A stretch of 64,000 nucleotides of DNA, taken from assembly GCF_014647235.1 (NCBI RefSeq), contig NZ_BMOU01000003.1, positions 310,001 through 374,000 on the forward strand, read 5' to 3'. A program made the position numbers and the translations under genes. The notes below the pieces were generated by a model, which saw only the letters and a list, made by a program, of their open reading frames with translations, ran no database searches and had not been told where the DNA came from. Source of the DNA: Haloarcula pellucida. GTDB lineage: Archaea > Halobacteriota > Halobacteria > Halobacteriales > Haloarculaceae. Of the stretch, positions 32,462-40,996 are shown piece by piece (position 1 is the stretch's first letter; each line of letters starts with the position of its first letter).

Positions 32462-33569
32462 CCGACGACAAGTCATAGCGGTCGAGAACCCGGTCGGGAA
32501 GCTCGACCCCCAGGCCCGGATCTGACGGCGGGGCCACGTATCCGTCGGCGTCGACGTCGACGTCACTCACCAGCAGTTCGTCGATGAGTGGGTACGGAGT
32601 CACGTCCCATTCGATCCACTCGCAGGCCGGCGAACAGCCCAGCAGGTGCAACGACGCAGCCAGGTTGACGCCCGTCGAGAACGAGTGTGGCGAAACACCG
32701 ACACCGAACGTCTCCGCGAGGGCGACGATCTTACGGGCTTCGGTCAACCCCCCACATCGAGTGACGTTGGGTAGTAACTGGTCAACCGGCGTGGGCTGGA
32801 GCAACTGCCTGAAGCCCCACTTCGTGTACTCGTTTTCCCCGCCGGCTATCGGGACCCGTAGTTCAGCGGCGAGCGCACTGTAGGCATCGTGGGCGTGGGG
32901 GCGGACGGGTTCCTCGTACCAGTGTACGTCGTACGATTCGAGCATATCACCGACCTGCACGGCCTCGGCCTCGTCGTAGCCGCAGTTGGCGTCGACCATC
33001 AGCGCACACTCCTCGACACGGTCGGTGATTGCCCGCACCCGGCGTTCGTCCGCCTCGCGACTCCGACCGATGTGGATCTTGACACCCTGGAACCCTCGGT
33101 CGGCGTACTCGGCCGCCCGGTCGGCCATTTTCTCGGGGTCGTCCCAGTAGAGGTCGTTGGCGTAGGCTCGCACGCTCGGGTCGTCCCGCGTCGCACCGCC
33201 GAGGAGTTCGTACACCGGCGCGTCGTGATACTTCCCCGCGAGGTCCCACAGTGCCAAGTCGACGCCGCTGATGGCGGCGATCACGTGGCCCTTCTGGTCG
33301 AAGTAGCCGCCGTCGGTGAGCATTCGCTGCCAGAGGTGCTCGATGTCCAGCGGATCTTCGCCGAGCAACACCGGGCGAAGTATCTCTTCGACGACCGTTT
33401 CGACCACGGCCGGATTCGGACCGTACCCCTCCCCGATGCCTGTCAGTCCCACGTCCGTCTCGACGAGGACGAACGCACTCGCACGGACTTCCATGGTCGC
33501 CCGCGCGTTCTGAATCGGCCGCTCCATCTCGGCACCGAGCTTTACCGTCCGCACGTCGGTTATCTCCAT
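32451..33569 (-). CDS. Enolase-superfamily enzyme (MR/MLE subgroup; racemase, epimerase or lactonizing)
   Basis: The 372-aa protein has the capping domain followed by the TIM barrel. Metal ligands are in LMVDANCGYD, HWYEEPV and GGENEYTKW, and the general base His is in VSPHSFSTG. The lysine strand reads GVKIHIGRS, that is Lys-x-His rather than the Lys-x-Lys of mandelate racemase. Members epimerise or dehydrate alpha-carboxyl substrates, or make N-succinylamino acid and dipeptide epimers. In a cluster with DapF-like and LysA-like genes, amino-acid epimerisation is attractive, but sugar-acid dehydratase is equally possible from sequence. Confidence 0.85.
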   Translation of the reverse strand: MEITDVRTVKLGAEMERPIQNARATMEVRASAFVLVETDVGLTGIGEGYGPNPAVVETVVEEILRPVLLGEDPLDIEHLWQRMLTDGGYFDQKGHVIAAISGVDLALWDLAGKYHDAPVYELLGGATRDDPSVRAYANDLYWDDPEKMADRAAEYADRGFQGVKIHIGRSREADERRVRAITDRVEECALMVDANCGYDEAEAVQVGDMLESYDVHWYEEPVRPHAHDAYSALAAELRVPIAGGENEYTKWGFRQLLQPTPVDQLLPNVTRCGGLTEARKIVALAETFGVGVSPHSFSTGVNLAASLHLLGCSPACEWIEWDVTPYPLIDELLVSDVDVDADGYVAPPSDPGLGVELPDRVLDRYDLSSVSS

Positions 33570-33751
33570 ACGATACGCGAAGGCGAAATAATATTAATAC
33601 TATTCGAATCGAAAATAGCATGGCTACGTCCCCCTACCGATTCGTCTACGGGCGTGCCCGGCCAAAATTAGTACGCTCTTTATAACTTTATTTTTTATAC
33701 TATTTATCGGAATTATTATTAGGGCATCGTTCTCCATACGAGGTGTACAAC

Positions 33752-34978
33752 ATGGCGACAGCGAACCAACGAGAGTACATCCCGATGCCGAAACCGCTGC
33801 AGACCGACCGGGCCTGGCTCGACCCATCAGACTGGTACCGAGAGCAACGCGCCGAGAACCCCGTACGGTTCGACCCCGAACGGCAGGTCTGGGACGTATT
33901 CACGTACGACGAGACGAAGGAAATCCTCGAAGACCACGAGACGTTCACCTCGGACCTCACACAGGCGACAGCATTCGATTTCCCGGCCCCGGAGGAGGGG
34001 TCGCCCATCCGCAACAGCGTCCTCCGGATGGACCCGCCGAAACACACGGCGCTGCGGGGCGTCGCCGACGACGAGTTCCTCCCCGGCGTGATTCAGAAAC
34101 TCACACCACAGATAGCGGCCCACACGGACGAACTCCTCGACGCCGTCGCCGACGACGGCGAGATGGACGTCATCGAGGATCTCGCGTATCCGCTTCCGGT
34201 GACGGTCATCGCGCAACTCCTCGGCATCCCGCCGTCCGACAGCGATCAGTTCAAGCAGTGGTCGGACCTGCTGCTTGCCGACGCCGGGTCCGCCGACGAC
34301 CCGGAGGCCGTGCTAAAAGCCCAGCGGGACGCGCTCACGGATATGCGGGCGTACTTCCTCGACCTCATCGAGGAGCGGCGAGCGGACCCCTCGAAGGATC
34401 TGGTGTCGGTCATCGCTACCGCCCAACCCGACGGCGAGTACCTCGCTGATGAGGACGCCGTGGGGTACTGCATGATCCTGCTCATCGCGGGCAACATCAC
34501 GACGACGAACCTCATCGGGAACTCGCTGCGCACCTTCAAGGAGAAGGGTCTCATCGAGCAACTCCGGAACGACGACGAGCTACTCGATGCGGCTATCGAG
34601 GAGGTCCTCAGGTACCGGTCGCCCTCACAGGCGCTGACCCGCGTGGCCACTCGCAAAGCCGAGGTGAACGGCCACACCATCGAACCGGGTGAGTTCGTCA
34701 TCACCTGGCTCGGATCCGCCAACCGGGACGAGGCGCAGTTCGAGGACCCGGAGACGTTCAACCTCGACCGCTCACCGAACAACCACCTCGCGTTCGGTCA
34801 CGGCATCCACTTCTGTCAGGGGGCGTCGCTCGCTCGCCTCGAAGCGAAGGTCGCCCTGAAAAAGCTGCTGGGACGCTTCGAGTCCATCCAACTGACGCAC
34901 GACCAACTCGAACCCGTCGACAGCGCCTTCCTCTATGGCACCACGTCTCTCCCCATCGCGTTCGAACAGCGGACGTGA
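33752..34978 (+). CDS. Cytochrome P450 with a substituted I-helix acid
   Basis: The protein is 408 aa from ATG 33752; GTG 33743 is possible. It has a bacterial-type soluble P450 core: E-x-x-R (EEVLR, about 284-287), the PERF-equivalent FNLDRSPNNHLAFG, and the haem loop FGHGIHFCQG with Cys355. The oxygen-activation segment of helix I reads LLIAGNITTTN, so the usual acid before Thr (AGxE/DTT) is Ile. No ferredoxin or ferredoxin reductase gene is nearby. It probably hydroxylates or desaturates a cluster intermediate. The AT-rich promoter lies at about 33680-33720. Confidence 0.93.
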   Translation: MATANQREYIPMPKPLQTDRAWLDPSDWYREQRAENPVRFDPERQVWDVFTYDETKEILEDHETFTSDLTQATAFDFPAPEEGSPIRNSVLRMDPPKHTALRGVADDEFLPGVIQKLTPQIAAHTDELLDAVADDGEMDVIEDLAYPLPVTVIAQLLGIPPSDSDQFKQWSDLLLADAGSADDPEAVLKAQRDALTDMRAYFLDLIEERRADPSKDLVSVIATAQPDGEYLADEDAVGYCMILLIAGNITTTNLIGNSLRTFKEKGLIEQLRNDDELLDAAIEEVLRYRSPSQALTRVATRKAEVNGHTIEPGEFVITWLGSANRDEAQFEDPETFNLDRSPNNHLAFGHGIHFCQGASLARLEAKVALKKLLGRFESIQLTHDQLEPVDSAFLYGTTSLPIAFEQRT

Positions 34979-35097
34979 CCGTCGCCGCCTGACGCTCCGA
35001 CCGACCACTTCGACACTGCCTCGTGTACCGACACCGCCACACAGAGTGTCCGAGAGCAGGAGACTGTCCCCGTTCGGTCGTACACTCACCACACGCT

Positions 35098-36255
35098 ATG
35101 GATCTCGAATACAGACAACTCGATCCGCACGAAGAATCGACGTTCAAAGAACTCGTCGAGTACTCTATGCCCCCCGTACTGGAGTATCTCGACGGACCCG
35201 AACACTACTCGACACGGGTCGACATGATGGAGAAGTGGGGGCTGTTCGACGACGAGATGCGGGCCGCTATCGGCCACGAGCGATTCGACCTCAAGGTCCG
35301 TGAGCAGTGGCTAGACACCGTCGGGTCGCTCGTAGCCGTCGACCCGACCGAACGCGAGCGAGGGCTGACAGAGACGATGCTCCGGGAGACCTACCGCGAG
35401 TTTCGCGACCGAGGCATCGTCCTCGCGGCCGGGTGGCCCTTCGACAGGGAGTTCTATCGGCAGTACCACTCTGCCACGCTCGCCCGCTTTGCCCGCGTCG
35501 ACGGCCCCATCTCCTCGCTGCCGGCCCGGCCGATAGAGCGTGATCTGGAACTGGTCTCGGAGACGGACTACGAGCAACTCGATACGGTGTACCGTACGTT
35601 CATTTCCGACTACGGTTTCACCCCTGATCGGACTGCCGAGTGGTGGACTGCGGGGCTGTTCGAGGACGAGGAGACCCACGCCGTACTCCTCGGTGCGACC
35701 GACCCGGTGGGGTATCTGGTCTACCGTATCGTCGACCACACGTTCGTCGTCGACGACGTTGCCTTCGCCTCCGAATGTGCCTGGATCGACCTGCTGAACT
35801 ACATCCGGCGCCACGCGTCCCAGGCGACGTCCTTCCACCTCACGCTCCCGACGGACGTCGAACTGCTGGCACTACTCTCGGACCCCGCCGCCGTCGACTA
35901 CGAGGTGGTCCTCGGGCCGGTCGGTCGCGTGCTGGAGTTCCCGACGGCCGTGGAGCGACTCGACTACGGGACGACCGACGCGACACTCACCGTCGCCGTC
36001 GAGGACGACGTGGCCACGTGGAACGACGGGACCTTCGAGGTGACCGTTCGCGACGGAGACGCGACGGTCACCGAGAGCACCGAGCGGCCCGACGTCCGAC
36101 TGGACATCGGGACCTTCACGCAGCTGTTCGTGGGCTATGGCGGCGTCGAGCGGGCCATGCTGACCGGGACTTTCCAGGCCCACACTGACGGCGTGGTCGA
36201 GACGCTGGCGACGCTCTACCCCCAGCGGTCGCTGTTCTGTCCCGACCGGTTCTGA
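35098..36255 (+). CDS. Eis-like GNAT acetyltransferase with SCP2-like C-terminus
   Basis: From ATG 35098 the protein is 385 aa; the open frame to 35023 adds an implausible leader. The layout matches Eis-family enzymes: an N-terminal GNAT (ALIGHER.. to ERERGLTETMLRETYREF), a second GNAT-like half (LGATDPVGYLVYRI), and a sterol-carrier-like C-terminal part (FTQLFVGYGGVERAML). Eis enzymes acetylate amines at several positions, including aminoglycosides. The RERGL-TETML turn replaces the canonical CoA loop consensus. It lies 119 nt after the P450, so cotranscription is plausible. The substrate is unknown. Confidence 0.72.
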   Translation: MDLEYRQLDPHEESTFKELVEYSMPPVLEYLDGPEHYSTRVDMMEKWGLFDDEMRAAIGHERFDLKVREQWLDTVGSLVAVDPTERERGLTETMLRETYREFRDRGIVLAAGWPFDREFYRQYHSATLARFARVDGPISSLPARPIERDLELVSETDYEQLDTVYRTFISDYGFTPDRTAEWWTAGLFEDEETHAVLLGATDPVGYLVYRIVDHTFVVDDVAFASECAWIDLLNYIRRHASQATSFHLTLPTDVELLALLSDPAAVDYEVVLGPVGRVLEFPTAVERLDYGTTDATLTVAVEDDVATWNDGTFEVTVRDGDATVTESTERPDVRLDIGTFTQLFVGYGGVERAMLTGTFQAHTDGVVETLATLYPQRSLFCPDRF

Positions 36256-36282
36256 CGCAGGCCGTCTATCGGACGTTCGCGA

Positions 36283-37347
36283 TCAGTCGGCGCTGGCCGA
36301 GGACCGCGCGACGTCGACGATGCCCTCGTCCAGTTCGGCCTCGACCTCTCGGGCGGCCTCGACCATGTTCGCCATCTTCTGGTAGGCGGCCGCACGCGGG
36401 AGCAGTTTCACCCCGCAGTCCGGGCTTATCGTCAGTTGCTCTGGCGGGACGACCTCTAGCCCGCGCTTGATATTTGCCTTGATCTCTTCGACGGACTCGA
36501 CCTCGGACCGGTGGGCGTCGACGACGCCGAAGCCGATGTTCTTGGTGAACGCCGGGTCTTTGAACACGTCCAGTTGCTCGTAGTTCCCGTTGACCAGTTC
36601 GAGGTCGAACTCGTCGACGGGGAACTCCAGCATCTCCGGGTAGATACGCGAGTAGTCACCGTAACAGACGTGTAGACCGACGTAGACGTCGTCCGGGAGG
36701 TCGCTTACGATCCGCTCCAGACACTCCTCGACGATGGCGTAGTCGTCGGGCGTCGTCGCCAGCGCGGCCTCGTCGATCTGGATGTAGCGAGCGCCCGCGT
36801 CGACGAGCTTTTGGATCTCGTCGTTGACCAGTTCTGCCACTTCGAAGGCCAGTGTCGCGTCGTCCTCGTAGACCTCGTTGAAGCACCACTTCGCGAGCGT
36901 GTACGGACCGGTGATGGGGACTTTCACCGGTCGATCCGCCACCGAACTGGTGAACTCGTACTCCTCGACGAGCCACGTATCGTCGTATTCGACCTCCGTC
37001 CGGACGCTGGGTTTGTTGAAGTAGTTGTGACCCCAGACCTTGACGAGGCCGTTGAACTCGTAGCCCTCGATGCGGTCGGCGAAGTACTCGACCATCTCGT
37101 TGCGTCGCATCTCGCCGTCGGTAACGACGTCGATACCGGCCCGCTCGTGTTCGCCCGTGACGAGTCGTGCGGCGTCGTTTTTCGCTTCCTGCCACTCGGA
37201 ATCGCCGAAATCCGCGTCGGGATTCTCGTACATCTCGCGGGCACGGTCGTGCCATTTCGGTTTCGGATAGGCCCCGACGATAGTCGTCAGCAGGAAGTGG
37301 TCGTTCGGGTGGTCCGCCGGCCGGAACTGGTCTCTCAGAGACGTCAT
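36283..37347 (-). CDS. metE: Cobalamin-independent methionine synthase core (MetE1, zinc ligands intact)
   Basis: The 354-aa protein matches the short archaeal MetE, which is equivalent to the catalytic half of bacterial MetE. The zinc ligands are visible: His and Cys in GLHVCYGDYSR, Glu in FDLELVNGNYE, and Cys in ISPDCGVKLLP. It transfers a methyl group to homocysteine. Its start overlaps the stop of the partner gene by 4 nt (ATGA), so they are translationally coupled. In this block it might feed methyl or methionine demand, or methylate another thiol. Confidence 0.85.
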   Translation of the reverse strand: MTSLRDQFRPADHPNDHFLLTTIVGAYPKPKWHDRAREMYENPDADFGDSEWQEAKNDAARLVTGEHERAGIDVVTDGEMRRNEMVEYFADRIEGYEFNGLVKVWGHNYFNKPSVRTEVEYDDTWLVEEYEFTSSVADRPVKVPITGPYTLAKWCFNEVYEDDATLAFEVAELVNDEIQKLVDAGARYIQIDEAALATTPDDYAIVEECLERIVSDLPDDVYVGLHVCYGDYSRIYPEMLEFPVDEFDLELVNGNYEQLDVFKDPAFTKNIGFGVVDAHRSEVESVEEIKANIKRGLEVVPPEQLTISPDCGVKLLPRAAAYQKMANMVEAAREVEAELDEGIVDVARSSASAD

Positions 37348-38330
37348 GCGGACACCTCCACGGAGTCGACGGCCCGTGCCAACGTCTCCAGTTTGGCCTC
37401 ACAGCGGTTCGTCGGGAGATAGAACAGTTCGGTGTTGGGGGCCGCGTACACTCGTTCCAGCGTCGCGCCGGCCCGGTCTACGAACTCGTCGATGTCGCGT
37501 CGCACGTCTGTGGCGTCCTCTAGGATCGTGTTCTGTCCGTTCACGACACCGAGCACGACCGACTCGGGGGTGCCGTACTCGTCTGCGAGTGACGTCGACC
37601 CGACACGCGAGGTGACGAGGTCATAGCCCACGCCTTCGATGGCGGCGTCGAGCAGGTGTCCGTACACGTTCTCGGGGATAGTCTCCCAGTAGGTGTGGAC
37701 GAGCACCGACGCGTCGACGGCGTCGGCGACGGTGTCGATGGCCTCGCGGACGCGGACGGGTTCCTCGGTGTCGTGTACGGCCAGCGACGGTTCGAGGAGG
37801 AACAGCGTGTCGAGATCGGGACACTCCGTGGCTTCTCCCGCGAGGTACGTCGCCAGCGCCTCGAGGAATCGGTCCTCGCCGTAGAACTCGTCGGTCGCCA
37901 GTTCCGCGAGCGAATACGGGCCCGGCAGGACGCCGCAGAGAGTACCGTCGGTCGTATCAGCGGCCCGTTCGAGGTCCCGAGCCACGTCGCCGGTCGGTTC
38001 GAGCGCACCCGTCACCACGGGCTCTCGATAAAAGTTGTTGTTGTCGTAGTAGCGGACGATACCTCTGGTATCGACGTTATCGTTGACCGAGAGGACGTGT
38101 GAGAGCATATCGTCCCACCTGAGTTGCCCCTCGGTCACGAGGTCCAGCCCGGCTTCGGTCTGGGTCGCCAGCACGTCGGCCCTGGCACGGTCGTAGGCGT
38201 CCTCTACGTCGTCGTTCGCCGTCCCCGTGATCAGGTCCTGTTTCTGATGGCCCTTCAGTTCGCTGAGCTCTTCTTTGGCCCAGTCCGGGAGTGGTAGCAA
38301 TCCCGTAGCCGCGGATTCGTATTCTACCAT
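37344..38330 (-). CDS. MetE-like partner protein without the zinc cysteines (MetE2)
   Basis: The 328-aa MetE-fold protein (GLLPLPDWAKEELSELKGHQ) keeps the barrel, but the zinc sites have changed: the HxC site reads VLVHTYWETI and the DCG site reads AAPNTELFYLPTNRCEAKL. It is probably not catalytic alone and may be a structural or substrate-binding partner, as the N-terminal half is in bacterial MetE. Adjacent pairs of this kind occur in haloarchaea. It begins the two-gene operon. Confidence 0.8.
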   Translation of the reverse strand: MVEYESAATGLLPLPDWAKEELSELKGHQKQDLITGTANDDVEDAYDRARADVLATQTEAGLDLVTEGQLRWDDMLSHVLSVNDNVDTRGIVRYYDNNNFYREPVVTGALEPTGDVARDLERAADTTDGTLCGVLPGPYSLAELATDEFYGEDRFLEALATYLAGEATECPDLDTLFLLEPSLAVHDTEEPVRVREAIDTVADAVDASVLVHTYWETIPENVYGHLLDAAIEGVGYDLVTSRVGSTSLADEYGTPESVVLGVVNGQNTILEDATDVRRDIDEFVDRAGATLERVYAAPNTELFYLPTNRCEAKLETLARAVDSVEVSA

Positions 38331-38331
38331 G

Positions 38332-38362
38332 TGTCCTATATTTTAATCATTCGCGGTTATAA
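38332..38362 (-). promoter_or_regulatory. MetE2 promoter with a TGTCCTATATTT box
   Basis: Read on the minus strand, a TATA-like ATTATAACC (about 38354-38363) lies 25-30 nt before the ATG at 38330, consistent with a leaderless transcript. The 12-mer AAATATAGGACA (plus strand TGTCCTATATTT, 38332-38343) lies between it and the ATG. The same 12-mer recurs upstream of the trpE gene at 44058-44069 in the same orientation, which suggests a shared operator. Confidence 0.4.
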
Positions 38363-38501
38363 TACTTACTGTTCGTATTAACGATCTTGCGAGACTGCTC
38401 GGGGTCCGTCTCCTCGTGAATCCGGGTTTCGCCGACCGGTGGCCCTATATTGCATTTTGTATAGTAATAAATTTATGTCTTTGATACTATGTCTGAACCG
38501 A

Positions 38502-39842
38502 ATGTCGAAGGCAGGAAACCGAGCAGAACGTGCCGAGGAGCTCATCGAACAGACAGGAGAGGCGTTAGACGACGGGAAACATCCCATGCGTATCTTCAAC
38601 GACGACGGGATCTACGAGCGTGAACTCCAGCGCATCTTCGCAAAAACGTGGAATTTCATCGGCCACGAGTCGGAACTCGAGGAGCCGGGCGACTACGCGC
38701 GACGATACATCGGTGAAGACCCCTACATCTTCGTCCGCGACGAGGAAGGCGAACTCCACGCCTTCTACGATAGCTGCTGTCACCGCGGTGCACAGTTCGT
38801 CCGGGCCGAGCAGGGCAACACGTCCCACTTCCAATGCCCCTATCACGGTTGGACCTACCGGAACGACGGCGAGTTGACGGTCGTCCCCTACGAAGACGAA
38901 CGGTACGACGACCTCGATAAGGAGGCCGCCAGCCTCGTCGAGGCCGAGGTCGAGACGTACAAGGGATTCGTCTTCGCGCGCGTCGTCGAGGACGGCCCGA
39001 GCCTCGACGAGTACCTAGAAGAGTTCAAGTGGTACCTCGACATCGCACTCGACCCCACCGAGGAGGGGCTGACCGTCGTCGGCGAACCGCGACGCGTGCG
39101 AGCGGAGGTCGACTGGAAGGTCCCCGGCGAGAACTTCGCCGGTGATTCCTACCACCTCGCGCACACGCACGGGTCCAGTTTCGAACTGGAGTACTCCTCC
39201 TCGATTTGGGAGCGGTTCGACGCCGCCGGCCCACTCTCCCAGTCGTACTCGGTGATGACCGATACGCACGCCGGGGAGTACTACCTCTTCGACGAGGAGC
39301 CGATCTACATGGACTACCCCGAGAAGATCGAAGACCACATGAACTCGGACCTCTCGGAGCGCCAGCGGGAGATGTTCAGCAAGTCGATGTTCATCACGGG
39401 GACTATCTTCCCGAACGCCTCCATCTGGCACGGGTTCAACCCCATCGGCGGGCCGTGGGCCAGCATTCGTCTCTGGCGGCCCGTCGGCCCCGGCGAATCC
39501 GAGATCGTTAGCTGGCTGCTCGTCCCGAAGGAACTCGAAGACGACGAGGAGTTCCTCGAACGGGCGAAGGCCGGCTACCAGAGCCTCTCGCCGGGTGGCG
39601 TGCTCGAAGCAGACGACACGGAGGTCTGGAGCGGTATCTCCGAGAGTTCCAACAGTGCCACCGCCATCGAGCGGGACGTCCGGGCCGACATCAGCGGCGG
39701 TCTCGAGGAAAGCGACGCCGTGCCGATCACCGACGGCTCCCACGGCCCCGGGGAGGTCATCCGGGCCGGTCCGTACCTCGACGAGGTGTACGCCCGGACC
39801 CTGTTCAACTCCTGGCACGAGTTCATGAGCGAGCAACGGTGA
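38502..39842 (+). CDS. Rieske aromatic-ring oxygenase, alpha subunit
   Basis: The protein is 446 aa from ATG 38502, chosen because a TATA-like run (TAATAAATTT, 38465-38474) is 28-37 nt upstream; ATG 38475 or 38439 are less likely. The Rieske [2Fe-2S] ligands are Cys92-x-His94 and Cys112-x2-His115 (QCPYHGWTY). The mononuclear iron site is GDSYHLAHTHG with a downstream acid. It forms a hydroxylase with the beta subunit encoded next and hydroxylates aromatic or other rings with O2. The natural substrate is unknown; anthranilate or another chorismate product is a guess from context. Confidence 0.93.
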   Translation: MSKAGNRAERAEELIEQTGEALDDGKHPMRIFNDDGIYERELQRIFAKTWNFIGHESELEEPGDYARRYIGEDPYIFVRDEEGELHAFYDSCCHRGAQFVRAEQGNTSHFQCPYHGWTYRNDGELTVVPYEDERYDDLDKEAASLVEAEVETYKGFVFARVVEDGPSLDEYLEEFKWYLDIALDPTEEGLTVVGEPRRVRAEVDWKVPGENFAGDSYHLAHTHGSSFELEYSSSIWERFDAAGPLSQSYSVMTDTHAGEYYLFDEEPIYMDYPEKIEDHMNSDLSERQREMFSKSMFITGTIFPNASIWHGFNPIGGPWASIRLWRPVGPGESEIVSWLLVPKELEDDEEFLERAKAGYQSLSPGGVLEADDTEVWSGISESSNSATAIERDVRADISGGLEESDAVPITDGSHGPGEVIRAGPYLDEVYARTLFNSWHEFMSEQR

Positions 39843-39847
39843 CTCCC

Positions 39848-40405
39848 ATGCAATCAGGTACACACCCCCAGTTGGACGAGACCGGCGACGAGTGGACCCC
39901 CGAACGGATGCAGCGGTTCTTCGAGGTCCGAGAGTTCCTGCTTCGCGAGGCGAACTTACTTGATCAGTTCGAACTCGAACGGTGGGCCGACCACCTCACG
40001 GAAGACGTCGAGATCCGCGTCCCGGTCCGCGTGGCCCGCGATGCGGGGTCGGACCGACCGGAGTACAGCGATTCGAACCACCACCTTGTGGTCGGCCACA
40101 GGGACCTCCTAGAGCGTGTGGCCCGTCTGGAGAAGGAGTACGCCTGGGCGGAAAACCCCCGCTCGCGCGTCCGCCACACCATCGGGAACGTCCAGTTGGG
40201 CGAGGTCACGGCGGACACCGTCGAGGTGTTCAACAACCAGGTCGTCTACCGCGAGCGCGGGACCGACGGCGAGTCCGACACGATCTCGGCCCGCCGCCGG
40301 AGCCACCTTCGGGAGACTGACGAGGGATTCGCACTCGCTGATCGGGACGTGTTCATCGACCACACGATCGTCCCGAGCCGTAACCTCACGCTCCCACTGC
40401 TATGA
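39848..40405 (+). CDS. Ring-hydroxylating oxygenase, beta subunit
   Basis: The protein is 185 aa from ATG 39848; GTG 39839 would overlap the alpha stop by 4 nt. It has the NTF2/SnoaL-like beta-subunit pattern: FLLREANLLDQFELERWADH and a C-terminal strand FALADRDVFIDHTIVPSRNL. Such subunits have a mainly structural role in the alpha3beta3 enzyme. The alpha-beta order and coupling are those of bacterial dioxygenase operons, which is unusual in archaea. No ferredoxin or reductase gene follows. Confidence 0.9.
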   Translation: MQSGTHPQLDETGDEWTPERMQRFFEVREFLLREANLLDQFELERWADHLTEDVEIRVPVRVARDAGSDRPEYSDSNHHLVVGHRDLLERVARLEKEYAWAENPRSRVRHTIGNVQLGEVTADTVEVFNNQVVYRERGTDGESDTISARRRSHLRETDEGFALADRDVFIDHTIVPSRNLTLPLL

Positions 40406-40920
40406 CTAGCGACCGAACAGCCCCCACCGAACAGCGGCGTCGTCCCGACGACCGCGGTCTGGTGACCGACGGCGGCCCCCGAACCGACGCCCCGACAGTC
40501 ACCGTCTCGCGGCTGGTGACACGCCGCGGTAAGCGCGCCTCGGTGTCGGTCCCGGCCTTCGACCAGTCAGTGTCGCTCGACGCCATTGCGCTCGAGAGCC
40601 TCACCGACCAAGACGAAGCCACAGACCCCATCGAGGCGCTCCGTCCCCGGATAGAGGATCCCGGGACCGACGCGGAGCCGACGCTGTCGATAGCCGAAGA
40701 CACCATCCGCATCGTCAACGAGTACTCGGAGGCCGTCCTCACTTCGGCGGCTGACGGGCTCCGAATAACGTCGCCGCCCACCGGTCACAGCGTGGTCCTG
40801 TCCCCCCGGCACGTCTTCGACCTCGCCTTCCTCGAAGACACGTACGCGTTCACAGCTCTCCTTGCGGACCCCGTGACACTCGAAGAGAACATCGGTGCCA
40901 TGCAGTCGGCCTTCGAATAA
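40402..40920 (+). CDS. Unknown protein coupled to the Rieske oxygenase
   Basis: The 172-aa protein starts at an ATG overlapping the beta stop by 4 nt (ATGA), so it is translated with the oxygenase. It has a basic, disordered N-terminus and a beta-rich body (SVSVPAFDQSVSLDAIALES, ADGLRITSPPTGHSVVLSP, LEDTYAFTALLADP). No metal or nucleotide motif is visible. It does not look like a Rieske ferredoxin: there is no Cys-x-His pair. It may be an accessory or assembly factor. I do not recognise the family. Confidence 0.7.
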   Translation: MTSDRTAPTEQRRRPDDRGLVTDGGPRTDAPTVTVSRLVTRRGKRASVSVPAFDQSVSLDAIALESLTDQDEATDPIEALRPRIEDPGTDAEPTLSIAEDTIRIVNEYSEAVLTSAADGLRITSPPTGHSVVLSPRHVFDLAFLEDTYAFTALLADPVTLEENIGAMQSAFE

Positions 40921-40996
40921 CCCCGGCCGACGCGCCCCCGTCCACGGGGGTGTTTCTCCATCCATCCCAGCCCCCTCACACGTCGCTTAGGGGCCG

